Positions 63,940-64,000 of a stretch of 64,000 bases of DNA are shown one piece after another; position 1 is the first letter of the stretch; the number at the start of each line of letters is the position of its first letter. Made by a program: the position numbers and the translations under genes. Source of the DNA: Agromyces sp. SYSU T00194 (GTDB lineage: Bacteria; Actinomycetota; Actinomycetes; Actinomycetales; Microbacteriaceae); contig NZ_JBEPJZ010000002.1 in assembly GCF_040496035.1 (NCBI RefSeq), positions 918,442-982,441 of the forward strand, given 5' to 3'. The notes under the pieces were generated by a model. It was not told where the DNA came from. It worked only from the letters and a program-made list of their open reading frames with translations, and searched no databases.

Positions 63940-64000
63940 TCTTGCCACACCCGCACCTGGGGGTGTGTGGTCTCGGGTCCCACCCCGGGATCACAACCCC

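Overview
The window comes from a very GC-rich actinobacterium, most likely Microbacteriaceae. Supporting this are the GC content (around 70 percent), the actinobacterial gene orders mfd-pth-rplY-prs-glmU and metG-tatD-rsmA-ispE-ABC-F, and actinobacterial families such as DUF501, a DUF222/HNH protein, Pr6Pr and a protein O-mannosyltransferase. The octamer CGGATGCC/GGCATCCG is strongly over-represented, with roughly 70 sites counted by eye. Most genes are packed into short operons joined by ATGA, GTGA or TGATG overlaps. The right edge runs into the end of an rRNA operon (5S rRNA, minus strand).

Left part (1-17 kb): a minus-strand housekeeping run contains an S8 protease (cut by the edge), DUF501, FtsB-like, enolase, a family 2 glycosyltransferase, HisS and MazG. 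It is interrupted by nhaA on the plus strand, then continues with the 1272-residue Mfd, a DUF222/HNH protein, pth and rplY. A divergent rnhA carries a long low-complexity tail.

Middle (17-31 kb): gnd, two DUF202 membrane proteins and a small membrane protein are followed by an accessory island (about 19.6-22.45 kb) of lower GC. It holds a broken polymorphic toxin (Hint remnant plus a restriction-fold nuclease tail), a DUF4304-like immunity gene, a membrane protein and two more immunity-type genes. A 96-bp duplication of the small membrane gene lies at its far side. Next come an ArsR-MFS-SRPBCC operon with a visible operator, a fatty-acyl-CoA ligase, prs, glmU abutting tRNA-Gln, a flavodoxin, an unrecognised membrane-anchored protein and a MarR regulator.

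Right part (31-64 kb): a second minus-strand housekeeping block (ABC-F, ispE, rsmA, tatD, metG, oxidoreductase, rsmI) faces a protein mannosyltransferase. An isochorismatase-like hydrolase, metY with a CoA-binding protein, and a CaCA antiporter follow. A complete branched-chain amino acid type ABC transporter (SBP, two ATPases, two permeases) comes next, with a G16/C12 hairpin after the SBP gene. The remaining genes are two rhodaneses, acylphosphatase, M18 aminopeptidase, a J-domain/NERD-like fusion, membrane proteins, a flavin amine oxidase whose motif order is circularly permuted, a methyltransferase, a DUF255 thioredoxin-fold protein, a G6PDH and 5S rRNA.

The observations most worth following up are the permuted amine oxidase (57005-58459), a 64-bp four-box palindromic repeat with strict 19-bp periodicity found three times, the toxin/immunity remnant with its flanking duplication, the homopolymer hairpin in the ABC operon, the tRNA-Gln/glmU junction and the over-represented octamer.
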